From NCBI GenBank assembly GCA_021613335.1, contig JAJTWR010000299.1:4401001-4465000 (forward strand): a stretch of 64,000 nucleotides of DNA. The letters are read 5' to 3'. The notes beneath the pieces are model-generated. The model saw only the letters and a program-made list of their open reading frames with translations, did not search any database and was not told the origin of the DNA. Source of the stretch: Whitmania pigra (taxonomy: Eukaryota; Annelida; Clitellata; Hirudinida; Haemopidae). Positions 10,501-36,362 of this stretch are shown here, in pieces. The position numbers were made by a program, and so were the translations under genes. How positions within the stretch are numbered: the stretch's first letter is position 1; the number at the start of each line of letters is the position of its first letter.

Positions 10501-13095
10501 CAATAGTAAGCCTCTCCCATCAAAGATACCTCAAAACATTTTATATTTTGACACAACAAACATTAGTCTTTATAATAAAAAATCACAAAATAATATTTAG
10601 CAATATATTAATCAGTTAAAACTATATTTTAGAAGATATTGCCATTATTCCAACTTACTTTTCAAATTTTGATTTTTTCGAAAATCAGCCAAACATAATA
10701 GGCCACAACTACCGTTGTAAATGAAATAGAGCAACAATATTAGGTGGATTGGTTTGCCTAACCTAATAAATAATTTAAAAATTAATAATTTTGTGATTCT
10801 TTTGGTTTTTGAGGAATGTAGCTCAGAAATTGTAAAATTTATCTAAAAGTTCCAATTTTTAAAAATAAATAATTTGAAAATTAAGCATATTTAATTAATA
10901 AAATTTTGTCAAGTTGTCTATACCTTTATTATCTATATTTATAAATATATATTTATATATATATTATATATTGTTGCAAACGTGGCGCGGAATAATCAAG
11001 TTAGCTATCAAATATTCAGGTTCACGGAAGAATGATTTGTTACACTGTTAAATATTGTCAATGATCACATTTTTAGAGATAACTAATTTCTAACAAAATA
11101 TTTTATATTCCTTATTATAGAGACTAATGCTTGTTGTATCATTCGTGCAAATTTGGTTTCATGTTGTTCGATTTTTACAGTGTTTTTACTGATTGCTCAT
11201 TTAACCCGACTAGCTCCACTTTACCCCATTTTCTCTTAATGGTCCGTAACATACCCATTTCTTTTTATTATGTTACAATATGCATTTATAATGATTATAA
11301 TATTGAATGAAAATAATATTTTAGCTATGTTTGCACGTTTTAGCTCTTTATTGAAATGTAAACATCTTAAATTTGTAAATCAGTTGTCAAAACTGAAAGC
11401 GGAATGCAAGTATTTGGATTGCGAGGTTCCAGTCTTTGCTTTGTGCGATAGAAAAAGTTCAAACAAGGAGAAGGAGGTTTTGACTTTCAAGCAGAGACAG
11501 CTGGGTGTCCTCGTCTTTTCAAGCACTACTGGATGGTGGCTCATCAAAATGGTGGATGGGACCACCACATCACTAGGGTGGGTGCCAAGGGACTTTTGGA
11601 GAATAGTACCGGTAAGTCGAACAATTAATGCACTAATTGCAGTTTCCGAATTGATAAAACTTCACCAGATGATGATTAAGAATTAAACCAAAATAGGAAT
11701 GTATCAAACTCGCACAAAATAATAAATCATTCATTCTCAACGGTTAAACATTTAAAGAAAAATATCGAAAAGACACGCAGATTCTAAAATCAAAATACAT
11801 TCTTATAATGCAGGAAAGCATGGAAGATGATTATAGCAACTGCAACTATAGTCCTTGGCTGCTCAGCGAATTAAATGTCGCGGACTTGGAAAAGAAACTT
11901 CTTGCAACTGGAAATGATAGAAACTTTCTCTTTATTTACGACAAAAAGGTTTTTAAAATCAATTTTTCATAAAATCCTTTCTAAAAACTGTCTGATTTGG
12001 TCGAAATCCCTGTGCAGTATCAGTTAGTGGTATTTAGGAATCGACCGGCTTCGGAAAATTTTATCCGGGGTTTAGCCCGAGAATGTCATAAATAATGTAA
12101 AAGAAATTTGATACTTTAAAATGCGAACATCTATTCCATGTCTGAATCCAAGTAACCATAAAGATACAGGAATGTCCTTTCAGCTTTTCCAAAGTGCAAA
12201 CCCTATTAAAACTTTAAAAGGTGACCTTTTACTTTCCATCCTAAAGTCAAGCGACCCAGAAAGTCTGAATTTTTCTTGAGAAAAGGTTGATAACCAAAGA
12301 TAAGAAACGAATGAAGGAATAGTGAACACAAGTTTTACATGTGCAAACGAGTCTTGAAATGATGGAATTACGGCCACATAACTGCATTCATCAATGAATT
12401 TGCATGCTAGCATTGCAAATAGTTTTAAGAAGTTCAAAGAAGCTGAAACTTACACTGTTAATACGTTAGAAAGTTTCTTACCTAATCATGTATTTTGTAT
12501 CCCGGCCTAGGCTAAAAATGTGCGTTGATCCCTAGTGGAAGCCCATAAGCCAACCTCTATCTTCCCTGATAATCTCACAAGCAAACGAAAGGTTTTAAGC
12601 CTTTTCTGGATTGTGGGGCCCTGAGCGGTGGCACAGGCCGACCATGCCTAAACATGACATTGTTATAAACGAAACTTTAATGGAAGAATGATATTAGATT
12701 ATAAGGAATATTAATAGATTTTGTTTTTATTTAATAATTTTATTTCTTCAATTGAATTAGCTAATAAATTTAAAGAAAACAAGTTATTACATGTCTAGAT
12801 ATGACAAGAATGTATTTAGAAACAATTTAAGGAATTTTTAAAGTTTCAGTTTCAATATCTATATTAATATATATATTTGATAACTCAATTATCTCAGGAG
12901 CAGTCTTATATTCTTCTGATAAAGTGCAACACTGAGGTTCACAGCTACGTAGTCAACATCCTTCCAGACAAAAAACTGGTTTTTAGCGGGAAGTACTTCC
13001 AAACCCTGGACAACTTGGTCCTCTACTTCAAACGAGTGTCTTTCAGTGTCAATGGGATTGATTGTACTCTTGGTGCGCCATTTAAATATAACTGA
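7518..13095 (+). CDS. SH3-SH2 adaptor protein with degenerate SH2, 5' incomplete
   Basis: Exons 7518-7590, 8504-8605, 9017-9134, 9696-9839, 10277-10365, 11384-11611, 11814-11948 and 12898-13095 (TGA) join with matching phases and give 361 residues plus a missing start. Visible order: a tyrosine motif (DESHYAEV); a beta-rich stretch (LLAKIGDIFLVSKELEKNG) resembling part of a CABIT module; a Y-V-D-M motif of the p85-binding YxxM type in NPVYVDMSD; a proline run (PPPQMPVLPAP); an SH3-like domain (VFALCDRKSS, STTGWWLIKM, GWVPRDFW); then a C-terminal SH2 (SPWLLSELNVADLEKKLL, NFLFIYDKK, KYFQTLDNLVLYFKR). There is no kinase domain. The FLVR arginine is replaced by Ile, so ordinary phosphotyrosine binding is doubtful. 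Family beyond 'SH3-SH2 adaptor' is not assigned. Confidence 0.7.
9146..9633. mobile_element. hAT-type MITE filling an intron
   Basis: A 488-bp element with perfect 15-bp terminal inverted repeats (CAGTGGTTCTCAACC) and subterminal GGACCGGT/GGTCCGCGGACCGG motifs. Flanking octamers caataatg (9138-9145) and cagtaata (9634-9641) agree at 6 of 8 positions, as expected for an aged 8-bp hAT target duplication. No transposase is present. It lies in the intron 9135-9695 and begins 11 bases after the splice donor. Confidence 0.85.
10131..10185 (+). repeat. SINE tail fragment
   Basis: AGTGCCTTCACATCCTGTTCGGATACGGA followed by an A-rich run matches the 3' module of the tRNA-derived SINE copies at 50530-50716 and 39460-39555. 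The head is missing here. Confidence 0.5.
12000..12660. other. Repeat-like GC-richer block in SH2 intron
   Basis: This part of the intron 11949-12897 is more GC-rich than its surroundings, with CGGGGTTTAGCCCGAG near 12066 and TGGGGCCCTGAGCGGTGG near 12614. No coding capacity or clear terminal repeats were found. It looks like mobile-element debris, but I cannot classify it. Confidence 0.3.
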
Positions 13096-13120
13096 CGTGA
13101 TAGTTTCCGGGTCGTTAGTT

Positions 13121-13126
13121 AATAAA
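13121..13126 (+). terminator. Polyadenylation signal AATAAA
   Basis: AATAAA lies 25 bases after the stop codon of the SH3-SH2 gene. A second AATAAA is near 13368. Either could define the 3' end. It is called by motif and position only. Confidence 0.4.
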
Positions 13127-13489
13127 TATTCAGGATCACGGATTCGATGAAGACGATTTGTTACTCTCTTAAATATTTTTAATGATCACATTTTTAGAGA
13201 TTAAGCTTATTCGTTGACATTAAAGTCTTACTGACTGAAAATTAATTAAATAGATAAGTTAAATTAAGGACACTGTTTGTAGCTGGACAAGTTTTACTGG
13301 AGTCTTCATATTAGTTTTGAACCAATTTTATTTCTAAGATGTCACTTTGCATTTCAAAAATTTTGCGAATAAATACTTTTACTTGATTTGTTAATTTATG
13401 CGTCTGAATTATTATTAGGCATTAGCGATAGAAAATTTCACAGTATACAATTTACTGTATCAAATAACTAGCATTAATTAAAAAAGCAG

Positions 13490-13887
13490 GTGCAGCTACC
13501 TTTTGCAGCTATTAAGATAATTTTGAATAAAGGAAAAACGCTGCCAAATTCCGCAAAAATTAAACTATTAAACCAAATGAACCAGGGAATGATTCTCTCC
13601 ATTTTAAACGTAAATGGCAAATTTATGTTCTGTCGTGAAGAGACAAAAGAATGCCTTTTTTTCCTAGAGAAGCGTTCGAAAAAAGCAAAAAAGAAATTTT
13701 TACTCCTTTCGTCAATTCAATGAACGCCCTCCTTAGAAATGCACAACACTATGATGTACTGGAAACAAATGATGATGATGATGTTTGTTGTATCGTTGGC
13801 TCGATAGAAAGCAACAGCGGTAAACTTAAAGTATTTATTAACGTACAAAATTTATTAATTAATATAACTTGCAAATTGTATCAGTAG
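13490..13887 (+). pseudogene. Frame-shifted coding remnant, CABIT-like
   Basis: After a plausible acceptor (aaaaaagcag), one frame reads LPFAAIKIILNKGKTLPN onward to REETKECLFF. The adjacent frame then continues PREAFEKSKKEIFTPF to SNALL-type hydrophobic residues and NDDDDVCCIVGSIES. The switch falls at a run of seven T (13654-13660), so the break may be a real mutation or a homopolymer error. The pattern of a hydrophobic LP start, a central strand block and a FFPREAF-like strand resembles CABIT modules of THEMIS/GAREM proteins, but that is inference. A possible donor is at 13820. No following exon was found, because the next candidate is antisense Gypsy sequence. Confidence 0.35.
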
Positions 13888-14040
13888 TAAGCCCTAAATT
13901 CAAACGAACGGGAGTATTATCGTAACAAGTGCGCCAGAAGGTAGCCTCCATGCTCGGTGCACAAGCTACGTGATCAATGTTTATGATTACGATGATTAAT
14001 AAGGATTATAGTGGTGACAAAGAATTAGATTTTACTACAG

Positions 14041-14345
14041 GCATTGCAATCGTCTTTGCTTGCGAAAAATTTCTTCCACTGGGCGATAATCACTCTGGAT
14101 GGTGGTCAGTTGTCCCCAGATGAATTGGTAAAACTTTTCACAGGCAAAGACAGCTCCTTCTCAATTTGAGCGTGGCGGGTTTTTGCATCTGTAAGAGCTC
14201 TTGAGGCACATGCTATCGTTTGACCTTATTGAAGACAAAACCCTAATCCTGACAAAGAGGTGTCAGTTTGAATTTTGCAACAAGCAGCAGCATCATTTTG
14301 TGGAGATGTGCGAAGAGGTGGATATATTAGACAAAACTTCTATCT
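14041..14345 (-). mobile_element. Ty3/Gypsy RNase H remnant
   Basis: On the - strand, broken by stops and frame changes, segments match the Gypsy RNase H region in order: VQTDTSLSGLGFCLQ, IACASRALTDAKTRHAQIEK, then QFIWGQLTTIQSDYRPVEEI. These correspond to the usual QTDAS, ASRALT..Y.QIEKE and SDHKPLE blocks. No LTRs or other pol domains were seen nearby. Old and inactive. Confidence 0.8.
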
Positions 14346-15399
14346 AGAAAGTATATTCCATATTTTGGCTCAAAAAAAATTGGACAACTCAGGAAAATTG
14401 TTCAAACTGACTCGGCATGAGTTACATACTTTTGCATAATTAAATGTTTAAATAATTTGCATTTTGTGCAGTTATATTCATGTAAAATGATGGCGTCAAA
14501 TGAATAAAGTCATAATATATTAATTTGAAATAATATATTACTTTATTAAAAAACAACCGCAGAATTAAGAATCTACAGAAGTCTCCTTATTTAGTCTCTT
14601 ATTATATTGAATAATGGATGATTTTCGATGCCAAGGCGGCTAGTGAAGGCAAAATTATTTTTAACAAATTTCTTCTTTGAGCATTCGTTTATTTGTTTAA
14701 CAACTTTGAGAAAAAAGTCAGAATTAATTTACTTATAAACAATAATAACTCTGTATAATATTACAATTATTATTAAAAACCTTACTATTTGTAATATTAA
14801 TCCGACGATGTTTAACAAGTAAATTTAAAAGGTATCAGTTTGCATATTTATTCTATTTTGAATTTTTATTGTCAAAATCAGTCAAAAGCAGAAATTGCTA
14901 TAATATTGTTATTATAATAGATCAACGATAACAAAGATAGAACTAGAAATATTAATTATATTGATTATTAACTTTTGTATTAGTACTAAAAATATTAATC
15001 TGATAAACTGATCACAAAAAGATTTTAAATTTCTAAAGTTATGGTAAATTGTTTGCAAAATTAATGATAATGGGCCAAAACTATAATAAAAAAATAACGA
15101 TCAATACACAAATGAAGAATGTAAACAAGGAAAACAAAATAAATAAAATATAAATAAATAAATACACTAGATATAATCAAATATTATTAAAAACACATAA
15201 ATCAAGTTTATTTGCAATCCAATGAACCAATTTAACTACATTTTGTTTACTTGTCATATATATATGATATTAAATTGGTTACTGGTGACTTTTTCCCATT
15301 GAAAATTAGTCCTGTTTATAACTGAGAAGTCTTCGACTGACACTGAACTTTCAAATAAGCTGGGAGAATAACCTTAATTGGTTGTGGCTTAGCTTCCAA
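14346..15399. other. AT-rich spacer, nothing recognised
   Basis: Very AT-rich, with many short TTATTA/AATAAT runs and no open frame or motif that I can support. Confidence 0.4.
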
Positions 15400-15419
15400 A
15401 AAGGGAAGTGTTTAAAATA

Positions 15420-15675
15420 TTTAGATAACGGACCGATAATAAGTTAAGCGTGCCGTGATGTTGACAATTATGAACCATCGCGCTGGAAACTGGCACATAT
15501 TTTAAGTTAATTAATCAAGCGCCTTAAACTGGCTGTTATGAATACAATAGAAAGTGGCTTTGTTGTAAATTCAGCGGCGACTCAGGATATAAAAATCGGC
15601 GGCGGCTGTGATATTATTCATCTTGGCTCGGCATAACTACAAATCGGCTGACGGCTCCCAGGTCTAGCACTGTCC
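15420..15675 (-). repeat. Dispersed repeat family A, copy 1
   Basis: Clearly similar to the reverse complement of 48735-48960. Both share GGACCGATAA, GGAAACTGGCACA or GAAACTGGCACACA, AAACTGGCTGTTATGAATAC and the CAAATCGGCTG end. Read on the - strand this copy begins CAGTGCTAGACCTGGGAGCC, a hAT-like CAGTG terminus. No coding sequence. Confidence 0.75.
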
Positions 15676-16265
15676 CCAGTTCATACTCTTCCACAATTAA
15701 AGTCGGATGTCCTTATCTGGTAATCTAGTGACCCTCGGCACATCCTCTCTTTACCAAACAGTGTTGCCGACAGTGACTGATAGAAGAGTTCTGAAGCACG
15801 ATCAATAACATATTTCTTACCGTGTCAGACAAACAAGCCTCTAACCAACGTTTCCGCAAACATGAATGTCGCTTTAGCTCACTAGACTACCAGTTAAAAA
15901 ACATCCGGTCGCAGAAAATATATCGCCTGAAAATTCATCGCAGACTCTTGAAATTGTGATTTCTTTTGATCAGAAGGCCACTTATTTTTATTATATTTGA
16001 TGTGTTTATAAAATCTTTGTGCAACTTCAAACTTAAACAGCCTTTGATCAAGAGATGATGAATAAACTATTTACAGTGCATTAAGAAACTGATTTTTATT
16101 TAAATCTAAATTTGGAACAAAGCAAATACTATAGAATTAATATTTCACGTAGCCGCCATCTTTTTTCGACGCATCATGCGAATCGCTTTCTTTAAAAACT
16201 TTATCTAATTGCAGTTCGTTAATTTCTCGAATGGCAAGTTTGACTCTGCCCATCTATCAAAGAAC

Positions 16266-16445
16266 GCGGCTTTACTAATATCATTTAATAATTAGTAACA
16301 TTATTAATATCACTTAATAATTACTAACATTATTAATATCACTTAATAATTACTAACATTATTAATATCACTTAATAATTACTAACATTATTAATATCAC
16401 TTAATAATTACTAACATTATTAATATCACTTAATAATTACTAACA
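16266..16445 (+). repeat. 29-bp minisatellite
   Basis: About six head-to-tail copies of a 29-base unit (ATTATTAATATCACTTAATA plus ATTACTAAC). The first copy has two substitutions; the rest are nearly identical. It sits inside the transposase remnant, between the FFFGVML and MGRVKL blocks. Confidence 0.9.
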
Positions 16446-16926
16446 GTTTTAACATGACACCAAAGAAAAAGGTCCAATGGGGTTAAGTGGTGGTCAAGAA
16501 ATTGATCCACACAGGCCAATCCATTTGTTCGGGAAAATGTCGTTCAGAAATTGTCGCACAAATAAAGAGTAGTGGTTTGTTGAAACACTGCTTGATGCAA
16601 CATGTTCAAGTTTTGAAATTCCGGAATAAGAAAATTTTCAGCATGGCCCATCATTGATTGTGGGTTCTGGAAAGAAGGGTTCAATAATGCGCGACTTCCT
16701 TAGAGCGCGTCAAATATCGATCTTCGAAAAAACTTTCATGCTGTCAGATTTCATGTGGCTTTTCGGTTCCTCAAATGCGGCAATTGGGACAATTCGCCTT
16801 CTCACTTATGCGAAACGTTGCTTTGACGGAGAAAGTCAATTTATCAAGAAAGTTGTCGAAGTTTGCAATTTTTGATGCTCATGATGAGTTGACAAAAGTT
16901 CAATTCGGAATTAAAATCTTCTTCCC

Positions 16927-17299
16927 GGTGACCCGTCATAACAGCCCGGCGACAAAATAGCCCCGACAACACAGCCCGTCAAAATAGCCCCGCGACAAAA
17001 TAGCCAGGACAAAATAGCCCCATCAATGTATTTAAAAAAATTTTATGAGTTGGATACATTAACCGATAACTGGTTCCAAATTTAATTCGAAATTAGTGGT
17101 TTGAAGATTTATCGTCTAAAATATTATTAGGATACTGTCTACTTTCTCACTTTACATGGACTTTTCAAGTTGGTATTTAATATAAATTATCCTCACCTTA
17201 TCATCACGTCATGTGGACATGTAACAAATCCACAAGGAAACACTTCTACCGCTATTTTGACGGTGCTATTTTGTCGCCGGGCTATATTGACGGGGTGCC
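16927..17299. mobile_element. Mutator-like MITE with 9-bp target duplication
   Basis: A 373-bp non-autonomous element. Its ends are inverted (GGTGACCCGTCATAACAGCC against GGCACCCCGTCAATATAGCC), followed by repeated CGACAAAATAGCCCC motifs. Flanks are a perfect 9-bp duplication CTTCTTCCC at 16918-16926 and 17300-17308. A 9-bp duplication with long TIRs fits the Mutator superfamily. A second copy is at 39593-41559. Confidence 0.85.
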
Positions 17300-17560
17300 C
17301 TTCTTCCCGTAACATTTGCACCACTCGAATTTTATAAGCGTATTTGTGTAATTTCGATTTCAGAATCTTGCGAACAGAAGAAACTGGAAAGTTCAGCTCA
17401 GAGGACGCACGTCATAATGATTTTTTGGGGCTCTGATCGAATGCCCTCTCAACATAACTGCCTCTAAACTGATAAACTATGCTGGCCTTCCTGAACGAGG
17501 TCTATGGTTCACTGATCTTGTTTCTTTTAACTGTTTTCACCTGTTTCATTTTCATCCAAT

Positions 17561-18530
17561 TTTCATTAGTGTTTCTATGTGGTGCAGCTTTCCAGTAATG
17601 TCCCACTGCTAACGTGACAGATTTCAACTCAGCCGTAGCACCTAGTTAACTTTCATTTCAACGGTCGCCGTTTCAAAAGATTCAAAAATGATTCCAAACT
17701 GATTATCCTAGAATAGAAATAGACTGTCGTTTTCAAAATTCCGAATCAAAGACAAAACGAACTTCCTAGTACCCTTTAAACTATTATCTCCATCATCTCT
17801 TGAGCAAAAGTTATTTAACTTTGAATTTGCAAAATCATTGTCGAAAAAGTGATGCGAATAATTTTACTGATTTTACAGGTTATACGTTAGCGACGTATTT
17901 GAACCGCACAAAAACCGCTTAGAGGTTTAGAACACCTTAGCGCTTTGTCGCCAACGACTACTTTGACAAGAGATTGTGTTTATTTTATTAACGTCCATTT
18001 CATATTTAGCTTATAAGCAAAATGCTTGCTTAACTTTCCGCTGAGATGCTTAACTGCCACGCTATTTTCAATACTCGCCATTGTCGTTCACGTTCTAAGT
18101 ATCAATGATAATGTGGGGGAAAGACAAGTAGCCAAAACGAAGACTACTCAAATTAAAATAAATTTAAAAAATACCGATTAATCGATTTTAACCGATTACA
18201 ATTTTTAATTTGCCTATTAATTCTAATTAAATCTAGATTATATCTTAAATTAATTAGTTAATTAATTAATCACTTTTGCCATCAATTCATTCAACTTGCG
18301 ACAAAATTCTCTCATAAGTCCCTCATAAAATTGGCTTGAATTTTCTGAACACTTCCTTTCTTGTATCTACTTTATTTGAAAATAAATTTCAAAACAGATA
18401 CGAAATCTAGTGCTGTTGCCTCCGTGAGAAGAGAGTTTTCCAACCTGTTTTAATGTCTTAAATCTTTTATTTTTGCACGTTACTTGTTCAAATACTTTCT
18501 ATCAATCACTCCATGTGTTTCACCGCACCG
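17561..18530. other. Spacer upstream of K2P gene
   Basis: AT-rich with no coding sequence recognised. TTAATTAGTTAATTAATTAA near 18250 is simple sequence. This interval should hold the distal promoter of the potassium channel gene. Confidence 0.35.
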
Positions 18531-18533
18531 AGC

Positions 18534-18540
18534 TATAAAA
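18534..18540 (+). promoter_or_regulatory. Possible TATA box of the K2P gene
   Basis: TATAAAA in a GC-richer context (CACCGCACCGAGCTATAAAA), about 500 bases before the chosen ATG. Transcription from about 18565 would give a 5' UTR of about 470 bases, or the site may be fortuitous. Motif only. Confidence 0.3.
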
Positions 18541-19034
18541 CTCTCGAGCGAGCAGACGATAAGTCAAAATCTTGCGCTCGTACTTTTCAAAGCTAGTATT
18601 CATTTTAAGACGTGGAGTGGATAGAAATGCACCTTCATAAATTGGATGCTTTTTTAACTTTTTCTTGAAGTCGATTTTGTGTTATTCAAATTCAAAGTTC
18701 TGGCAGAATTTCTCAGAATCAAAGTTTGTTTTGACTTTTTGTTTACTGTGCGTTTAAAAGATATGGTGTGACGCAGGAATCAGTGAATTTGTCTATTATA
18801 ATTTAGACAAACTGAACTTAATTTTGTTCGAACTTTAAAGAACCTCAGCGTTTGGCTTTCTTAAATTTTGTTTCCTGTGTAAGATGCTGAACAAACAAAT
18901 TCCTCATTCACTTGAAGTGGAAATCCTGGTTAATCGAATGCAAAAGTACTTGATTGAAGATCGCGAAATCTTACGATGACTGGCTGAATTGCCGAGTCTG
19001 CACGCAGTCTTTTCGAAACACCCAGAAAATCACC

Positions 19035-33903
<14,869 letters not shown>

Positions 33904-34023
33904 TTTCTCTCCATCAGCAATTTCCCTATTTGGTAAAATATGAAAAATTAAACTTCCTGAATATTTCGCGAACAACGTATTTTTAAGTCCTTTGTTGTTT
34001 AATTTATTTGTATCCTGCCGTTC

Positions 34024-34029
34024 AATAAA
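34024..34029 (+). terminator. Polyadenylation signal of the K2P gene
   Basis: AATAAA lies 121 bases after the stop codon and is followed by a T-rich stretch. Motif and position only. Confidence 0.5.
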
Positions 34030-34556
34030 CTCTTTTAATTTGCTCATAATTGTAATAGAGCTTTAATTCAATCTAAATGTTTAATTTACATCGGAATTTA
34101 CACCCTTAAAAGAATTTTTTGTTCTTTTCTTTGCAGTATCGATCTCCTTTTAGTTTTTATTTACACTTACACAAATAACCTAAACATTCTAACAAATCGT
34201 CGATTCACGACGTCGAGTCAAGAAAAAAATGTGATGTAATGATTGTTCTTTTTTTCGTCTCTAGGCCAGGATGCATGTTCGGTCTGGGATAGCAAACACC
34301 TCTTTAACAATTGTAAATCAAAGAATAAACGCGTTGCATAGTTTCTATTAAAAGGATTGCGAAGATGAATGATTGCGAAGCTGAAGTTCTTTGTACTAAA
34401 ACTTTTTCTTAAGACTGTTATAAAAATCATTCAAATCTAGACAGTCTGAACGTTAACAAATGTTATAACCCAATTGGACTGAAATGGGCCTTCGAACTTT
34501 CACGATGGCGGCAAGGATTCCCGTTGCGTGAACACCGTCCTAATCATCTCAGCCAG

Positions 34557-34645
34557 CGGTCGCAAACCTTTCAGAACCCACGGACCACTGAAGTTGCGAT
34601 TTTGAATCTAGCGGACCAGTAACGTTATTTTATTAAAGTACAAAT
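34557..34645 (+). mobile_element. hAT-like transposon end, partial
   Basis: CAGCGGTCGCAAACCTTTCA followed by GAACCCACGGACCACTGA and GCGGACCAGTAACG is typical of hAT subterminal sequence and resembles the 9146-9633 MITE. I found no matching right end before 36.3 kb. The rest of 34030-36362 is AT-rich spacer and may contain unseen upstream exons of the TMCC gene. Confidence 0.5.
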
Positions 34646-36362
34646 ATCTGTGAAATAATTATAATTAAAAAAGTAAAATTGTTATTGCGAAATAGTAATC
34701 ACACTTTTTTAATTATAACAAGTCAATTAATGTGATATTTGCTTGAAATAACTTCGTGGATTCCGTTGACGTTACTGCAGAGAGCACTCTATTTTAAGCC
34801 AATGAGGTGTTTTCTGTTGCCGTAAAAAAAAATCACAGAATCTCATCGAGAAATTTATTTTAAAGCAAAAATGGAATTTTTTTGAATTCTCATATTTATT
34901 ACTTTTATTAACATTTATTACTTTAAAAGACAAGTGGGCTTCTTAGCAGAATGCTCGGCATCGTCTCACTTTAATATGCATCGCATTTAAAAATTAACCT
35001 AAGCCCACTTCAACTGCTTTAGTGCTAATTATTTTTTATAGAAGATGAGGCCGTGACTAATTATACTATCATTTCGCGGGCTGAACTACTCGAAAATAGA
35101 ATTGCTAAATGCACTGATTAACTCAGCTGTAATCACTTTGAAATGGACTTATTATATACCTAATTTCTTCAGTTCTCTTTTACAGCCTTGCTAATAATAA
35201 CCATTCGAATCTACGCTTTCGTTTCAAGATGTTTGAGGAGAAGTGGCTCTAACCTCCCAAAATTGTTAAATTAATAGATAAATTTGTTTTATTAACTGTT
35301 TTTAATTGTCAGTGTCCTGATATTTAACAAGTAGTAACTGCATAACATTAGAAAAATCATCTTTGAAAAGGAAAAAGTCTAAAAAACGATCCTTAAAAAT
35401 CACTATTCCCCAAAATTAAAATACCAAAACCACCCGAAAAATTTGATGAGGGGCCAATGTTAAATAGTGTTTAAATAAGGTATTCAAATTTTTAATTTTT
35501 GTTCACTTTTAATTAAATAAAAGCAAAAATTAGAAATAAAAAGTCTCTTTCTTGAATTTTTAGATCATTAAAGTTTAAATAGTTTCTGATAACGATTTGC
35601 AAAAATATAAACATTCCGAGTCGAGTGGTTACTACTTAGGCTGTGTACGCTTCAGGCATGCATTAATTTCAATTCATAAGTTGTAGTTTATTTTAAACTT
35701 CATTTTCGTTTGAGACCCATGGCTTTCGATTAGGCTTCTAAGGTTTTTTCTTGTAACAACTTTTTGTGTCAGGTAGGACATGTCATTTTATGCCTGCAAT
35801 AAATCTTGTAGGACATTGTTAAAGTTGCGCAATTGTTTATAGGAGTTTAGGATTAGATATTAAAGGATAACTGATGTACTTTCTGCAAAGTTTATCACTT
35901 TCTTTTTTGTAGCTGCAGATCCAGTATTTTAAAACAAAAAGACGGCTTAAACTGCATAATCCAATAATGTTAGCAACAATTTTTAATTTCGATTTGTTGA
36001 GCTTTAAAAACCAAATTTATTTTTAAATTTTATTCTCAGCAATATTATCTGCAAAATGTTACTGTTGCATTAATCAATTTTGAAAAAGTGGAAAGTTTAA
36101 GTTTAGTTATTTTATTGAATGAAGGGCTTTAAATGGAGCTGAAAATATTAAAATAAGTAATGGGATACTGAAATTTATCTGAACATTAATGTCCACTCTC
36201 TTGCCATCCAATAAATTCTTAAATGTTGTGGGATAGGTAGCAAGATTTATTTTTTGATTCAGATTATAATGTTTTAAATATTTTGTATGATTTCATCTTT
36301 GTTTTCATTCTTCTCAACACCAATTTTGATGAAAATAACTCAACCTAATCTGAAAACCTTAG

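Larger units (their letters stand above)
16130..17560 (-). pseudogene. Mariner-like DDE transposase remnant, interrupted
   Basis: Read leftwards on the - strand: SSVRKILKSKLHKYAYKIRV, VQMLREE, [MITE], LTFSVKATFRISEKANCPNC, RI-GTEKPHEI, FPNKWIGL, P-HWTFFFGVML, [29-bp tandem repeats], MGRVKLAIREINELQLDKV, DASKKDGGYVKY. The order HTH tail, VVQ.L, FSDEA.F.., NRQNCRIWG, FP.RWIGRGGP, P.DFFLWG matches an animal IS630/Tc1/mariner-superfamily transposase type. It is broken by many stops, a MITE at 16927-17299 and a minisatellite at 16266-16445. Confidence 0.7.

Noticed and set aside
14041..14127. Apparent + strand exon with GIAIVFACEKFLPLGDN after a good acceptor
   Set aside because: The opposite strand continues as a Gypsy RNase H remnant (QIEK, SDYRPVEEI) across the same bases, so the + strand reading is a shadow.
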